A stretch of DNA of 64,000 bases, taken from Flavobacterium lipolyticum (GTDB taxonomy: Bacteria; Bacteroidota; Bacteroidia; Flavobacteriales; Flavobacteriaceae). Made by a program: the position numbers and the translations under genes. This document shows positions 9,832-18,164 of this stretch, one piece after another. Numbering within the stretch: position 1 is the stretch's first letter; each line of letters begins with the position of its first letter. The notes beneath the pieces were generated by a model. It was not told where the DNA came from and did not search any database. It saw nothing but the letters and a program-made list of their open reading frames with translations. The stretch lies in contig NZ_JAJJMN010000001.1 of NCBI RefSeq assembly GCF_020905335.1, positions 1,984,001 through 2,048,000 on the forward strand. The letters are read 5' to 3'.

Positions 9832-9855
9832 ATTTTTTTTGCCAAAAATGAAAAC

Positions 9856-9901
9856 CAAAAATAGAAACAATATCTGTTTTTACATACCAGTACCTACCAG
9901 T
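9856..9901 (-). promoter_or_regulatory. gal promoter and candidate GntR operator
   Basis: On the minus strand TATTTTTG (9856-9863) matches the Bacteroidetes -7 consensus TAnnTTTG, 25 bp before the galM ATG. Just upstream, where the -33 element should be, lies a direct repeat TACCAGT (9885-9891 and 9895-9901) with an exact 10-bp period. Two half sites on the same helix face, between gal and the divergent regulator gene, are what an operator would look like. The regulator assignment is inference. Confidence 0.6.
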
Positions 9902-9932
9902 TTTTTGTATATTGCGTCAAAATCTATTTTGT

Positions 9933-10931
9933 ATGAATATAATTTCTATCCAAAGTAATATTGGTTTGCCAAAATACAGGCAGATTATTCTCTCTGTAGA
10001 GAAAGCAATTGAGGAAGAAAAACTGGTAAAAGGCGATCGGCTTCCGTCTGTCAATAAAGTTTGCCTGGCATTTTCGCTGTCACGTGATACGGTATTGTTG
10101 GGATATGACGAGCTTAAAAAAAGAGGTATTATTTATGCCATTCCGGGCAAAGGGTATTATGTTAAAAGCGTTGAAATCAATATCAAGCAAAAGATTTTTT
10201 TACTTTTTGATGAGTTAAACAGTTTCAAAGAAGACATCTATAATTCGTTTATACAGAATATTGGGAAGAACGTCCAGGTTGATATTTTTTTTCATCACTT
10301 TAATGTTCAGGTATTTCAAAAACTGATTACCGACAGTAACGGAAATTACACCAAGTACATTATTATGCCTACCAATTTAACCGATGTGGCAGAGGCGATA
10401 AAAAACCTACCAGTAGGGGAGGTTATCATATTGGATCAGACCAATCCGGATTTGAAATTGTATCCGGCAGTTTATCAAAATCACGAAAAAGATATTTTTG
10501 AAGGTTTAGTTAAAGGGAAAGCACGAATGGATAAGTATAAAAAGCTTATTTTGATTTTTCCGGGATTTAGAGAACCATTGGGAATGAAAACCGGTTTTAT
10601 TGCTTTTTGTACAAAGTACGATTTTAAGTTTGATATCATCACAGAATTTACAAACGGAGAAATCAATGCAGGTGATTTGTACATTATACCAAACGATCGT
10701 GACCTGGTTCGCGTTATTGAAAATGCCCAATCGCAAAGCCTTAAACTCGGAACGGATTTCGGAATTATTTCTTATAACGAAACTCCTTTAAAAAAGATTG
10801 TGGCTAACGGCATTGCCACCATTTCAACCGATTTTGAAATGATGGGAGAAATTTTAGCCGATATGGTACTTCACGGACGCAAGCAGCAGATAGAAAATAA
10901 ATCGTCTCTTTTGATTCGAAACTCGTTATAA
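9933..10931 (+). CDS. GntR-family regulator with sugar-binding domain, probable gal regulator
   Basis: About 332 residues. The N-terminal 75 residues are a GntR winged helix-turn-helix (PKYRQIILSVEKAIEEEKL, then GDRLPSVNKVC, SRDTVLLGYDELKKRGII, GKGYYV). The remainder resembles a periplasmic-binding/LacI-type ligand domain, as in AraR-like repressors. The preferred start is the ATG at 9933 rather than an in-frame TTG at 9912. It is transcribed away from galM and shares the short region that carries the TACCAGT repeat. The likely role is repression of the gal operon relieved by a sugar; this rests on position and family, not on a recognised orthologue. Confidence 0.88.
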   Translation: MNIISIQSNIGLPKYRQIILSVEKAIEEEKLVKGDRLPSVNKVCLAFSLSRDTVLLGYDELKKRGIIYAIPGKGYYVKSVEINIKQKIFLLFDELNSFKEDIYNSFIQNIGKNVQVDIFFHHFNVQVFQKLITDSNGNYTKYIIMPTNLTDVAEAIKNLPVGEVIILDQTNPDLKLYPAVYQNHEKDIFEGLVKGKARMDKYKKLILIFPGFREPLGMKTGFIAFCTKYDFKFDIITEFTNGEINAGDLYIIPNDRDLVRVIENAQSQSLKLGTDFGIISYNETPLKKIVANGIATISTDFEMMGEILADMVLHGRKQQIENKSSLLIRNSL

Positions 10932-10978
10932 TTATTCCGTCTGCGCTTCCGGATTTAAGAAACTACAGACGAATTACG

Positions 10979-11674
10979 TTACAAGTTTAAAACAAAATTG
11001 TTGCGTAGTTTTTCCTCGTATTTTTCTTTATTGAAAGTGTAGAGATACGATCCTTTTCGGGAAGACTGCATGTCTTTTTCGTCCAGTTTGTTCAGGATTC
11101 CCATGGTATTAATCTTAGTGATAAAGTTTCTTTTGTCCAGTTCTTTGCTCAAAATAGCTTCGTACAACTCCAATAATTGGCGCATGGTGAACTTCTCAGG
11201 AAGTAATTCAAAACCAATTGGCTTGATCGAAGTTTTATAACGTAATATTCTGATGGCTTGCTGCACCATTTCGTTATGATCAAAAATTAAACTCGGAGCA
11301 TCGGCCACACTAAACCATTGTGCATGATAATTTTCAATAAGCTCGGCATTGTGATCTTCAATATTAATCAAAGCATAGTACGAAACCGAAATGGTTCTTT
11401 CTAAAGGGTCACGATCAATTTCGCTGTAGGCATAAAGTTGTTCCATATACACATCGTTTAATCCCGTATACATTTTTAAAACTCTTATCGCAGCATTGTC
11501 GAGTACTTCGTCTTGCTTTAATAAGCCTCCCATCAAAGACCATTTTCCTTTTTCAGGCTCGAACCCTCTTTTGATTAAGAGAATTTTCAAACCTTCGCGA
11601 TCAAACCCAAAAATAATACAATCTACTGCTAATAAAACTTTATCTGCAGAGCTATAACTGTTAAGCATATTCAA
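10979..11674 (-). CDS. Nudix-domain transcriptional regulator (NrtR/AraR-like), catalytically degenerate
   Basis: A 231-residue protein: an N-terminal Nudix fold (about 10-140), then a C-terminal winged-helix region (about 150-225, with FTMRQLLELYEAIL and KRNFITKINTMGIL). This architecture is that of the NrtR family; a related Bacteroides protein regulates arabinose use. The Nudix box reads GGLLKQDEVLDNAAIRVLKM followed by YTGL. The REUXEE core has become RVLKMY, so the metal-binding glutamates are gone and hydrolase activity is unlikely. It is convergent with the GntR gene. Its ligand could be a sugar or nucleotide metabolite, and the gal genes are one plausible target. Confidence 0.85.
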   Translation of the reverse strand: MNMLNSYSSADKVLLAVDCIIFGFDREGLKILLIKRGFEPEKGKWSLMGGLLKQDEVLDNAAIRVLKMYTGLNDVYMEQLYAYSEIDRDPLERTISVSYYALINIEDHNAELIENYHAQWFSVADAPSLIFDHNEMVQQAIRILRYKTSIKPIGFELLPEKFTMRQLLELYEAILSKELDKRNFITKINTMGILNKLDEKDMQSSRKGSYLYTFNKEKYEEKLRNNFVLNL

Positions 11675-11747
11675 ATTTTTAGTGGTAAATATATAATCCT
11701 GTTAATTTCGTTTCTCAATTTTTTAAACGTTGTGTAAACACTTAATA

Positions 11748-11774
11748 AATGTAACCGTTTGTAAAAGTTACATT
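11748..11774. promoter_or_regulatory. Inverted repeat, candidate operator upstream of the Nudix regulator
   Basis: AATGTAAC (11748-11755) and GTTACATT (11767-11774) form a perfect 8-bp inverted repeat with an 11-bp spacer, 74 bp upstream of the Nudix regulator start. The spacing suits a dimeric DNA-binding protein; autoregulation is a guess. Confidence 0.45.
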
Positions 11775-12283
11775 AACTGCTTTGATTGAGACTTCTGTTA
11801 CAAAAGTAATGGTTTTTTAATGCTAAAATCATTATTAAAGCGGTCATTTTTTAACCTTTTTCACAAGTTTTTTTAAATAAAATATCATTTTACATATCAA
11901 AGCGTCACTTTTACGCAATAAAATAAGAGGATAATTCTTACTTGAATTAAGTGTTCTCAAGACAATTTTTTGTCGCAAAATCGATTCTGAAGCGAAACGA
12001 GTTGGTGTTGTCAATTGATCAATTTTTGAACTAGCGATACATTGACGAAATGAATAAGCATTCCTGAAAAGAAAGACGATTCTGATAGGACTCGGTGAGA
12101 GGAAATGCAATTTATAACCAAGAAAAACATCGCGGTATTTTCTTATAGCTCTAAGACCAATATTGGTTTAAGCCCAGTAAAATAGAGACCATATCATGTT
12201 TTTTTTTGCTTTTTTAAAAGGCAAATTACCAGAATATTACACAAGCAGATTTAAAAATACAGCACAAATTTCAATTATTATTA
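11775..12283. other. Gene-free AT-rich stretch
   Basis: About 500 bp without a convincing gene. An 88-codon minus-strand open frame (11844-12110) has no ribosome-binding context, no family resemblance and unusual composition, so I do not call it. No repeat shared with other parts of the window was recognised here. Confidence 0.6.
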
Positions 12284-12313
12284 ATCTTATTTAGTCTAAA
12301 TAAGATAGTTTTG
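12284..12313 (+). promoter_or_regulatory. Iron-box-like palindrome overlapping the ECF sigma promoter
   Basis: A perfect 10-bp inverted repeat, ATCTTATTTA (12284-12293) and TAAATAAGAT (12297-12306), with spacer GTC. It runs directly into TAGTTTTG (12306-12313), a match to the -7 consensus TAnnTTTG, 19 bp before the ATG at 12332. The A/T-rich TTATTTAGTCTAAATAA core resembles sites of Fur- or DtxR-type iron regulators. Overlap with the promoter suggests repression. The regulator identity is inferred. Confidence 0.6.
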
Positions 12314-12331
12314 CGTCATATTTTTATTTCT

Positions 12332-12919
12332 ATGGAAAAGCAATATCTAAACATTAACGCCAAAAATTTCCCGGAGATTTATGATTTGTATTGGAATGAA
12401 TTGTTTTGTTTTTGCAGACATCATACCGGCGACGAAGAAGCTGCAAAGGAAATTGTACAGCAAATTTTCATCAGTATCTGGGAAAGACGGGAACAGCTAC
12501 AAATCGAAACTTTTATCAGAGCATATCTATATGGTGCTGCAAAACTCAAAATAGTAGAATATCATCGAAAACAAGTCACTAAAAAGAAACACGAAAGTAC
12601 TCATTTTGCCGAAATGAATAAAGTTTCCAACAATACAGAAGAGCATATTTTGCATAAAGATCTGCTTCGTGAACTACAGTTGGCCATCAGCACACTTCCG
12701 GAACGATGCCGGCAGGTATATTTAATGAGCAGGGAAGACGGGATGGACAACCGTTCTATTGCCGCTTCTCTTGTTATTACAGAGAAAGCCGTTGAAGGAA
12801 ATATTACAAGAGCACTTCGGCACATTCGTGAACATTTAAAAGTTTTTCGCAGTTTGGTCATTTTTTTTACTCCCCTATGTAGGGTTAGCGAGGACTTGTG
12901 CAACTACATCATTATATAA
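12332..12919 (+). CDS. ECF RNA polymerase sigma factor (FecI-like)
   Basis: A 195-residue sigma factor from the ATG at 12332. Region 2 is visible as FPEIYDLYWNELFCFC ... EEAAKEIVQQIFISIWERRE, and region 4 as LPERCRQVYLMSREDGMDNR followed by ITEKAVEGNITRALRHIR. It should direct RNA polymerase to the TonB receptor genes when released by the membrane anti-sigma encoded 13 bp downstream. The last 20 or so residues are hydrophobic and cysteine-containing, slightly longer than typical. A promoter with an iron-box-like palindrome precedes the gene. Confidence 0.92.
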   Translation: MEKQYLNINAKNFPEIYDLYWNELFCFCRHHTGDEEAAKEIVQQIFISIWERREQLQIETFIRAYLYGAAKLKIVEYHRKQVTKKKHESTHFAEMNKVSNNTEEHILHKDLLRELQLAISTLPERCRQVYLMSREDGMDNRSIAASLVITEKAVEGNITRALRHIREHLKVFRSLVIFFTPLCRVSEDLCNYIII

Positions 12920-12932
12920 CAAAACCAGAACT

Positions 12933-13592
12933 GTGTTTATTACATCCGATTTATTAGAAAAATATGCGCGAAAGGAATGCAATGCTGCCGAAAGGGTAAC
13001 AGTGGAGCAATGGTTAAGTTTTATAGATTTAGAACGTGAAATTATTAGCTCTCCACAACGAGACGGATTAAAAGAAGAGATCTGGTGCAATATTGCTTCC
13101 AGAACGATTCATGTAAAACCAAAATCTCAGAACAGATTTCTTTATGCTGCCCTAACAACTGCGGCCTGTGTGTTATTTGGGATTGTCAGTTTACATTACT
13201 ACAATTCATCAACATTTGCTTCGCAGATTTTGGTGAACAATTTAAACGGTCAGGAGATCAAGAAAATAAACATTGGCAGTTTATCATTTTTGGTTGAGCC
13301 TGGCAGCCAGTGCAACATTTCAATGGATTTTTTGGGTGAGGCAAGCGATGTTAAGTTTTGCGGAGCCGTTTCGGTTATTAGCGATTCGGCAAAAGTGCAG
13401 GAATTTAATATTGGCACCGGAACTTCAGGTTGTACAGTTGCGTATCAGGACAAAGTAAAACTGCAAAAAGGACAAACGTATCTCGCCATGACAGATGCAG
13501 ACTATGAGGTAATAACAGCAACCAGAGATGAAATCGCCGAAGGTTTACCAAGAGTATTTAGCTCGAGGCTGTCGGAACGTTTTAAGTTATAA
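12933..13592 (+). CDS. FecR-type anti-sigma factor
   Basis: A 219-residue protein. The N-terminal cytoplasmic part (about 1-70) binds the sigma factor, one transmembrane segment follows (FLYAALTTAACVLFGIVSL, about 72-90), then a periplasmic FecR-like beta domain. It is shorter than the usual 300-400 residues because the C-terminal STN-contact part seems reduced. It starts with GTG at 12933, 13 bp after the sigma gene; no ATG is available near the conserved start LLEKYARKE. The pair would pass a signal from the outer-membrane receptor at 13878-16274 to transcription. Confidence 0.8.
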   Translation: MFITSDLLEKYARKECNAAERVTVEQWLSFIDLEREIISSPQRDGLKEEIWCNIASRTIHVKPKSQNRFLYAALTTAACVLFGIVSLHYYNSSTFASQILVNNLNGQEIKKINIGSLSFLVEPGSQCNISMDFLGEASDVKFCGAVSVISDSAKVQEFNIGTGTSGCTVAYQDKVKLQKGQTYLAMTDADYEVITATRDEIAEGLPRVFSSRLSERFKL

Positions 13593-13630
13593 GAAAATAT
13601 AACCCCTTGGGTAAATGGAACAAAATTTAG

Positions 13631-13777
13631 TTTTAACACATAGAAGCATAGGTATTACTACTCAAAAAAGGCAGGTAAAGAAGAAAAGTCTTTCTTTCAC
13701 ACAGTTTACTATATGTACTTTAACTAGTGAAACGCCTTCTTTAAAGTTTACAAAGACTATGTTTCTATGTGTTAAAA
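13631..13777. repeat. Long inverted repeat between anti-sigma and receptor genes
   Basis: The arms TTTTAACACATAGAAGCATAG (13631-13651) and its reverse complement at 13757-13777 match in 20 of 21 positions and flank a partly self-complementary 105-nt interior. Further out, AACCC near 13601 and GGGTT near 13791 also pair. A 64-codon open frame running through it has no support. CACATAGAAACATAG-type repeats are, from memory, common in Flavobacterium intergenic regions. It could affect the ratio of sigma/anti-sigma to receptor mRNA. Confidence 0.7.
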
Positions 13778-13877
13778 CAATTTCATTCAACGGGTTAAAA
13801 TACAAATAAGAAGAATATAAGAAAACCGATATAACTGAAATAGAGAAGTTATTGGTTTAGGGAACAAATTATCAGTG

Positions 13878-16274
13878 ATGCAATTTAAAAGATTTTTTTT
13901 AACGGTTATTTTAATGATCATATGTACTGCCGTTTATGCTCAGAATAATGGGAATGTCAGTTTTACAGGTTATATAGTAGACGATAGCGATCTGCCTGTT
14001 GCCGGTGCCGAAATTCAATTGCAAAATACTGCTGTGGTGGTGAAAAGTAATAGCTCCGGGAAATTTGTTTTTCAAAATATTACATCAGGAAAATATCAGT
14101 TAGTGGTATCGATGACGGGTTATCAAATCCGGGAAATGGCTGTTGTTGTCGGACAGAATCAGAAAGAAGAAATTGTTATAGCGTTAAAATCGAATTCGGT
14201 TGTGTTAAATTCTGTTGATTTGTTTGGCAAAACGATTGAAACCAAAATCAAAGAACAGCCGTTTGCCGTTTCTGTTATCAGTACAAAAAAACTGGCAGAA
14301 CGTGATGTCGATTTGAATCGGTTAATGGATGGAGTATCCGGTATTCGCGTACAGGAATCTGGTGGAATGGGCTCTGAAACCAATTATTCGATTAATGGAT
14401 TATCCGGTAAAGCCGTAAAGTTTTTTGTAGATGGGATTCCGATGGAAAACTTCGGATCATCCTTCAGCATCAACAATTTTTCCATCAATACACTCGAAAG
14501 AATCGAAATCTATAAAGGAGTTACTCCGGTGTCCTTTGGTGCCGATGCACTTGGAGGTTCTGTAAACCTGGTAACACGCAGCCGTCTTAAAAATTATATC
14601 GATGTGTCGCAAACCATAGGGTCATTTAATACCTATCGTACAGCAGTTTCCGGAAAATGGAGAAACGAATCCGGTTTTACTTTGCAAACGAATTCTTTCT
14701 TTAATTCTTCCGACAATAATTATCCGGTTTGGGGGCCAACGGTAGAAGTTGCGGGAGAAAATGGAAGACCTATTCCCGGTTATCCAAGATTCAGAAGATT
14801 TAATGACGATTACAAATCGTACACCATTAGAACTGATATTGGGTTTACCAATGTCAAATGGGCAGATGCCTTGCTGTTAGGTTTTACTTTAGCAGATCAG
14901 GACAGAGGAATACAGACCGGAAGAACAATGGCTTATGTGTATGGAGACGTACGCTATAATGAGAAGTTTGTTATGCCTTCTCTGCGCTATTCTAAGATAG
15001 GCTTTTTATTTTCAAACTTAGATGTAGATCTGTATGCTTCTATAAACAAGTTAAGAGGTACAACTACTGATACCAGCTCTTATAAATACAACTGGACAGG
15101 AAAACCTATCGGAACGGTAGATGGAGAATTGGGAGGAATCAGATCAGGTAAGTCCATTTATTCTTTTCAGGATCGCACGCAGTTGGCCAGAATTAATTTT
15201 GTATATCACCTAAAAGAGAATCAGGAGGTTAACTTAAATTATGTGTTTACCGGTACCAGAAGAAAAGGCAGTGATGTTATTGCCGAAGCTGATTGGACAA
15301 TTCCGCTCCGACAACCTCAGGATCTGAACAAACATATCGCAGGTTTATCGTATGAGATTTCTTCATTTGAGGACCGTTGGAAGAATATTTTCTTTACAAA
15401 GTATTTTGCTTATGAAGCCAATGCCGTTGTATTTGATTACAATGGCGGGAGTTCTAAGGAAACTTTTTATCAGAATACAAAAGACAATGCATGGGCTTTT
15501 GGATACACCTCTAAATGGTTATTACCAAAAGACTATACCATAAAATTTTCTGCTGAAAATACTGCCCGGTTACCTGAAGCCGTAGAGCTTTTGGGCAATG
15601 GTAATACAATTGTAAATGCACCGGATTTACAGCCTGAACGAAGTTTCAATGTGAATGCATCCCTTCAGAAAACAATACGTAATACCGTTCAGAATGTAAA
15701 TTTCGGTCTTAATGTTTTTTTCAGAGACACCAAAAATCTGATCTGGTTAACAGAGGGAGATTTGATGGGAACCGCCCGCTATGAAAATTTAGGAAAAATA
15801 CGTACGCTTGGGGTTGAGGTTGAAGCCAATTATGCCCGAAAGCAATGGCTTGAAACATCATTTAATTTTACCTATCAGGATATCAGGAACATGCAGCGTT
15901 TTGAAGGAAACGGTGCTCCAAATCATGTTTATAGAGACCGATTACGAAATACGCCTTACGTAATGGCAAATGCAGAGGCGAGATTATTCCTGGATGAGAT
16001 GTTTCAAATGAAACCGAAAATTTCATTTTTTGTTAGCACACATTATGTTCATCAGTATTACTTAGGTTGGCCAAGTCTGGGAGAAGCACGCGAGAAAATG
16101 TACATTCCAACTCAGTTCGTTCAGGATGCTGGACTTGGTTACACTTTTGGAAACGGACGTTACAGTGCCAATTTTGCCTGCCGTAATATTTTAGACAAGC
16201 AAGTTTATGACAATTACTTACTGCAAAAGCCGGGAAGGTTTTTCAGTTTGAAACTAAGATATTTTTTACAATAA
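13878..16274 (+). CDS. TonB-dependent outer-membrane receptor, probable siderophore type
   Basis: About 798 residues. Signal peptide MQFKRFFLTVILMIICTAVYAQ, then a carboxypeptidase-regulatory-like beta domain (about 28-105), a plug domain (QPFAVSVISTKKL, LMDGVSGIRVQES, YSINGLSGKAVKFFVDGIPM, IEIYKGVTPVSFGADALGGS) and a C-terminal beta barrel ending in FSLKLRYFLQ with a terminal aromatic-hydrophobic strand. The ATG at 13878 is preferred over the GTG one codon earlier. Context (ECF sigma, FecR, DUF4374 lipoprotein downstream) resembles the XusA/XusB siderophore-uptake pair of Bacteroides. The substrate is inferred, not shown. Confidence 0.93.
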   Translation: MQFKRFFLTVILMIICTAVYAQNNGNVSFTGYIVDDSDLPVAGAEIQLQNTAVVVKSNSSGKFVFQNITSGKYQLVVSMTGYQIREMAVVVGQNQKEEIVIALKSNSVVLNSVDLFGKTIETKIKEQPFAVSVISTKKLAERDVDLNRLMDGVSGIRVQESGGMGSETNYSINGLSGKAVKFFVDGIPMENFGSSFSINNFSINTLERIEIYKGVTPVSFGADALGGSVNLVTRSRLKNYIDVSQTIGSFNTYRTAVSGKWRNESGFTLQTNSFFNSSDNNYPVWGPTVEVAGENGRPIPGYPRFRRFNDDYKSYTIRTDIGFTNVKWADALLLGFTLADQDRGIQTGRTMAYVYGDVRYNEKFVMPSLRYSKIGFLFSNLDVDLYASINKLRGTTTDTSSYKYNWTGKPIGTVDGELGGIRSGKSIYSFQDRTQLARINFVYHLKENQEVNLNYVFTGTRRKGSDVIAEADWTIPLRQPQDLNKHIAGLSYEISSFEDRWKNIFFTKYFAYEANAVVFDYNGGSSKETFYQNTKDNAWAFGYTSKWLLPKDYTIKFSAENTARLPEAVELLGNGNTIVNAPDLQPERSFNVNASLQKTIRNTVQNVNFGLNVFFRDTKNLIWLTEGDLMGTARYENLGKIRTLGVEVEANYARKQWLETSFNFTYQDIRNMQRFEGNGAPNHVYRDRLRNTPYVMANAEARLFLDEMFQMKPKISFFVSTHYVHQYYLGWPSLGEAREKMYIPTQFVQDAGLGYTFGNGRYSANFACRNILDKQVYDNYLLQKPGRFFSLKLRYFLQ

Positions 16275-16293
16275 CCAATTAAATTTAAAATCA

Positions 16294-17526
16294 ATGAAAA
16301 TGAAATCGTTCTTAAAGAAAACAACATTTATGGTTTCTGCTGTTACTATGTTTGCGGCAGTTGTAAGCTCTTGCAGTTCAAAGTCAGATGAAGTAGAAGC
16401 CGAAAGTGCACAGCATTTTACAATTGCCAGCTGGACTCAGGATTTGCAATATATCGCATCGGTACCTTCATTATCAGAAGGATCTTTAACTTTTAAAGGG
16501 AAAGGTATTGAGGCTAACGGATCTCGTTATATCTGGCACAAACAGTATGTTTATTTGATGAACCTTCCGCAGAAAAAATTCATTCAATACGAAATGGGTA
16601 AAGACGGAAGCTTAAAAGAAAAAGGGGCTATACTTACAGACGGAGTGGTTCCGAATTACTTTCAATCGCTGAATATTGTAGACGATAATACCATGTTGGT
16701 TTTGGGAGGACTGGATATCAATAATGGTACTGTGGGCTGGGCCAGAATCAAACTAAGTGATTTCACGATCGAAGCAAAAGGAACATTGGCCGTACCATAC
16801 GACGCTGCTAAAAAAGGAGTTCAGTTTTCTGTTGGAAGAGCATTTGTAGACAACGGAAAGCTTATTCTGGGAGGTTATTTTTACGACAACGAATCAAAAT
16901 CCTATACAGTTGATGGCGTAAGAGCTTTAGTTTATGATTATCCTGCAATGAATAACTTGAAAGTAATCAAAAGTACTGCAACTGAAGGTGGAGTGGGTTA
17001 TGACTACTTACATTCATTAGACAAAGACGAAGAAGGAAACCATTACTTTGTAGCGAGTGCCGGTAAATTCTGGACAGGTGTAGGCGGAAAATCTGGAGTG
17101 GTACGTATTAAAAAAGGCGCAGCAGATTTTGATAAAGATTATTTTATTGATGTAACAACACCATTAGGAAAACAAGCCTGTTTGATGGGAATCAATTATG
17201 TGGGTAACGGAATTGCAATTGGTACCGTTCAATACGAAGAGTTAATGACTTCAGTAAGAGACCGTTTAAAAAACGTAGGGCAGTTGGTTAGAATTGATTT
17301 GAAAAACAAAACAGTTTCGTTGATTAATACACCTTTAAGCCCGGTTTCAATGGTGCGTTCACCATTGGTATACAAAGGAAAGTATTACACCGCAATTAGT
17401 CCTGTTGATGCTGTAGCCTCAATTTACGAAGTTGATCCTGCTACAGGAGCTTTCAAAAAAGGAACTACTTTAGATGGCGGAGGTTCTGTTACGGTTAATT
17501 TAATAGCGCCGCATCCGACAAAATAA
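16294..17526 (+). CDS. DUF4374 surface lipoprotein (XusB-like)
   Basis: A 410-residue lipoprotein. Its signal ends in the lipobox-like VVSSC with the acceptor cysteine at about residue 27, so it is lipidated and probably surface-exposed. The body shows repeated beta-rich motifs (GSRYIWHKQYVYLMN, DNTMLVLGG, DNGKLILGGYF, GNHYFVASAGK), consistent with a beta-propeller. DUF4374 is, to my knowledge, the family of B. thetaiotaomicron XusB, which binds enterobactin. It starts 19 bp after the receptor, so the two are co-transcribed. The PepSY membrane protein (XusC) usually found next is absent here. A strong terminator follows. Confidence 0.82.
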   Translation: MKMKSFLKKTTFMVSAVTMFAAVVSSCSSKSDEVEAESAQHFTIASWTQDLQYIASVPSLSEGSLTFKGKGIEANGSRYIWHKQYVYLMNLPQKKFIQYEMGKDGSLKEKGAILTDGVVPNYFQSLNIVDDNTMLVLGGLDINNGTVGWARIKLSDFTIEAKGTLAVPYDAAKKGVQFSVGRAFVDNGKLILGGYFYDNESKSYTVDGVRALVYDYPAMNNLKVIKSTATEGGVGYDYLHSLDKDEEGNHYFVASAGKFWTGVGGKSGVVRIKKGAADFDKDYFIDVTTPLGKQACLMGINYVGNGIAIGTVQYEELMTSVRDRLKNVGQLVRIDLKNKTVSLINTPLSPVSMVRSPLVYKGKYYTAISPVDAVASIYEVDPATGAFKKGTTLDGGGSVTVNLIAPHPTK

Positions 17527-17556
17527 TAGTAAACTCAAGTTTCTAATTGAGTAAGT

Positions 17557-17585
17557 ATGGCCGGAAGAAATTCCGGCCATTTTTT
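17557..17585 (+). terminator. Intrinsic terminator of the receptor/lipoprotein operon
   Basis: A perfect 10-bp GC-rich stem ATGGCCGGAA/TTCCGGCCAT (17557-17566, 17571-17580) is closed by a GAAA tetraloop and followed by a T run. Confidence 0.9.
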
Positions 17586-17681
17586 GTTTGGGATGAGTTT
17601 GTAAAAAACGTCACATAGAGACAAGACTAATTCGCAAACCATATAAAATCTTAACTTCGCAAGAACAAAAATACAATCGTG

Positions 17682-18152
17682 ATGAAACATTTATTCAAGG
17701 CAGCTGTAAAATGGACTTTTAAACCAAAAGGAGAAGATGCTGTAAAAAGATTTTACAGCAAAAGTCATCAGATTACCATCGAAGGAAAACCGATTTTAAA
17801 TGTTTCGGCTGCCAAAGCTTTTAAAGGAGATCCTGAATTGTATAATCCCGAAGATTTATTGCTGAGCAGTCTCGTTTCCTGCCACATGATGTCCTATCTG
17901 TATGTATGTTCTCAAAACGGAATAGAAGTTCTGGAATATTCAGATCATGCAGAAGCAACCCTTGAAGTTTCTCCTGATGGAAGCGGACGCTTTGTCGCCG
18001 TTCATCTCAACCCAAAAGTAAAAATTGCAAACGCCGATCAGATTGAACTGGCCAATGCACTTCATACCAAAGCTAACCAATTGTGTTTTATAGCCAATTC
18101 CTGCAATTTCCCTGTTTCGCATCACGGAAGCTGTGAGGTTTTTAAGGTATAA
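17682..18152 (+). CDS. OsmC family protein (peroxidase-like)
   Basis: A 156-residue protein of the OsmC/Ohr superfamily, which reduces organic hydroperoxides with paired cysteines. The two family cysteines are in LLSSLVSCHMMSYL (about 72) and NQLCFIANSC (about 136), and the C-terminal NCNFPVSHHG-like segment is also typical. The ATG at 17682 is chosen over the overlapping GTG at 17679. It stands alone between a terminator and a repeat block. It may defend against oxidative stress, but OsmC-like proteins have diverse substrates. Confidence 0.85.
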   Translation: MKHLFKAAVKWTFKPKGEDAVKRFYSKSHQITIEGKPILNVSAAKAFKGDPELYNPEDLLLSSLVSCHMMSYLYVCSQNGIEVLEYSDHAEATLEVSPDGSGRFVAVHLNPKVKIANADQIELANALHTKANQLCFIANSCNFPVSHHGSCEVFKV

Positions 18153-18164
18153 GTTTTAGTTTAA

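Noticed and set aside
11844..12110. 88-codon minus-strand open frame
   Set aside because: No start context, no domain or signal peptide, and composition like the surrounding non-coding DNA.
13615..13809. 64-codon plus-strand open frame between the anti-sigma and receptor genes
   Set aside because: It runs through the long inverted repeat; both its ends are explained by that repeat.
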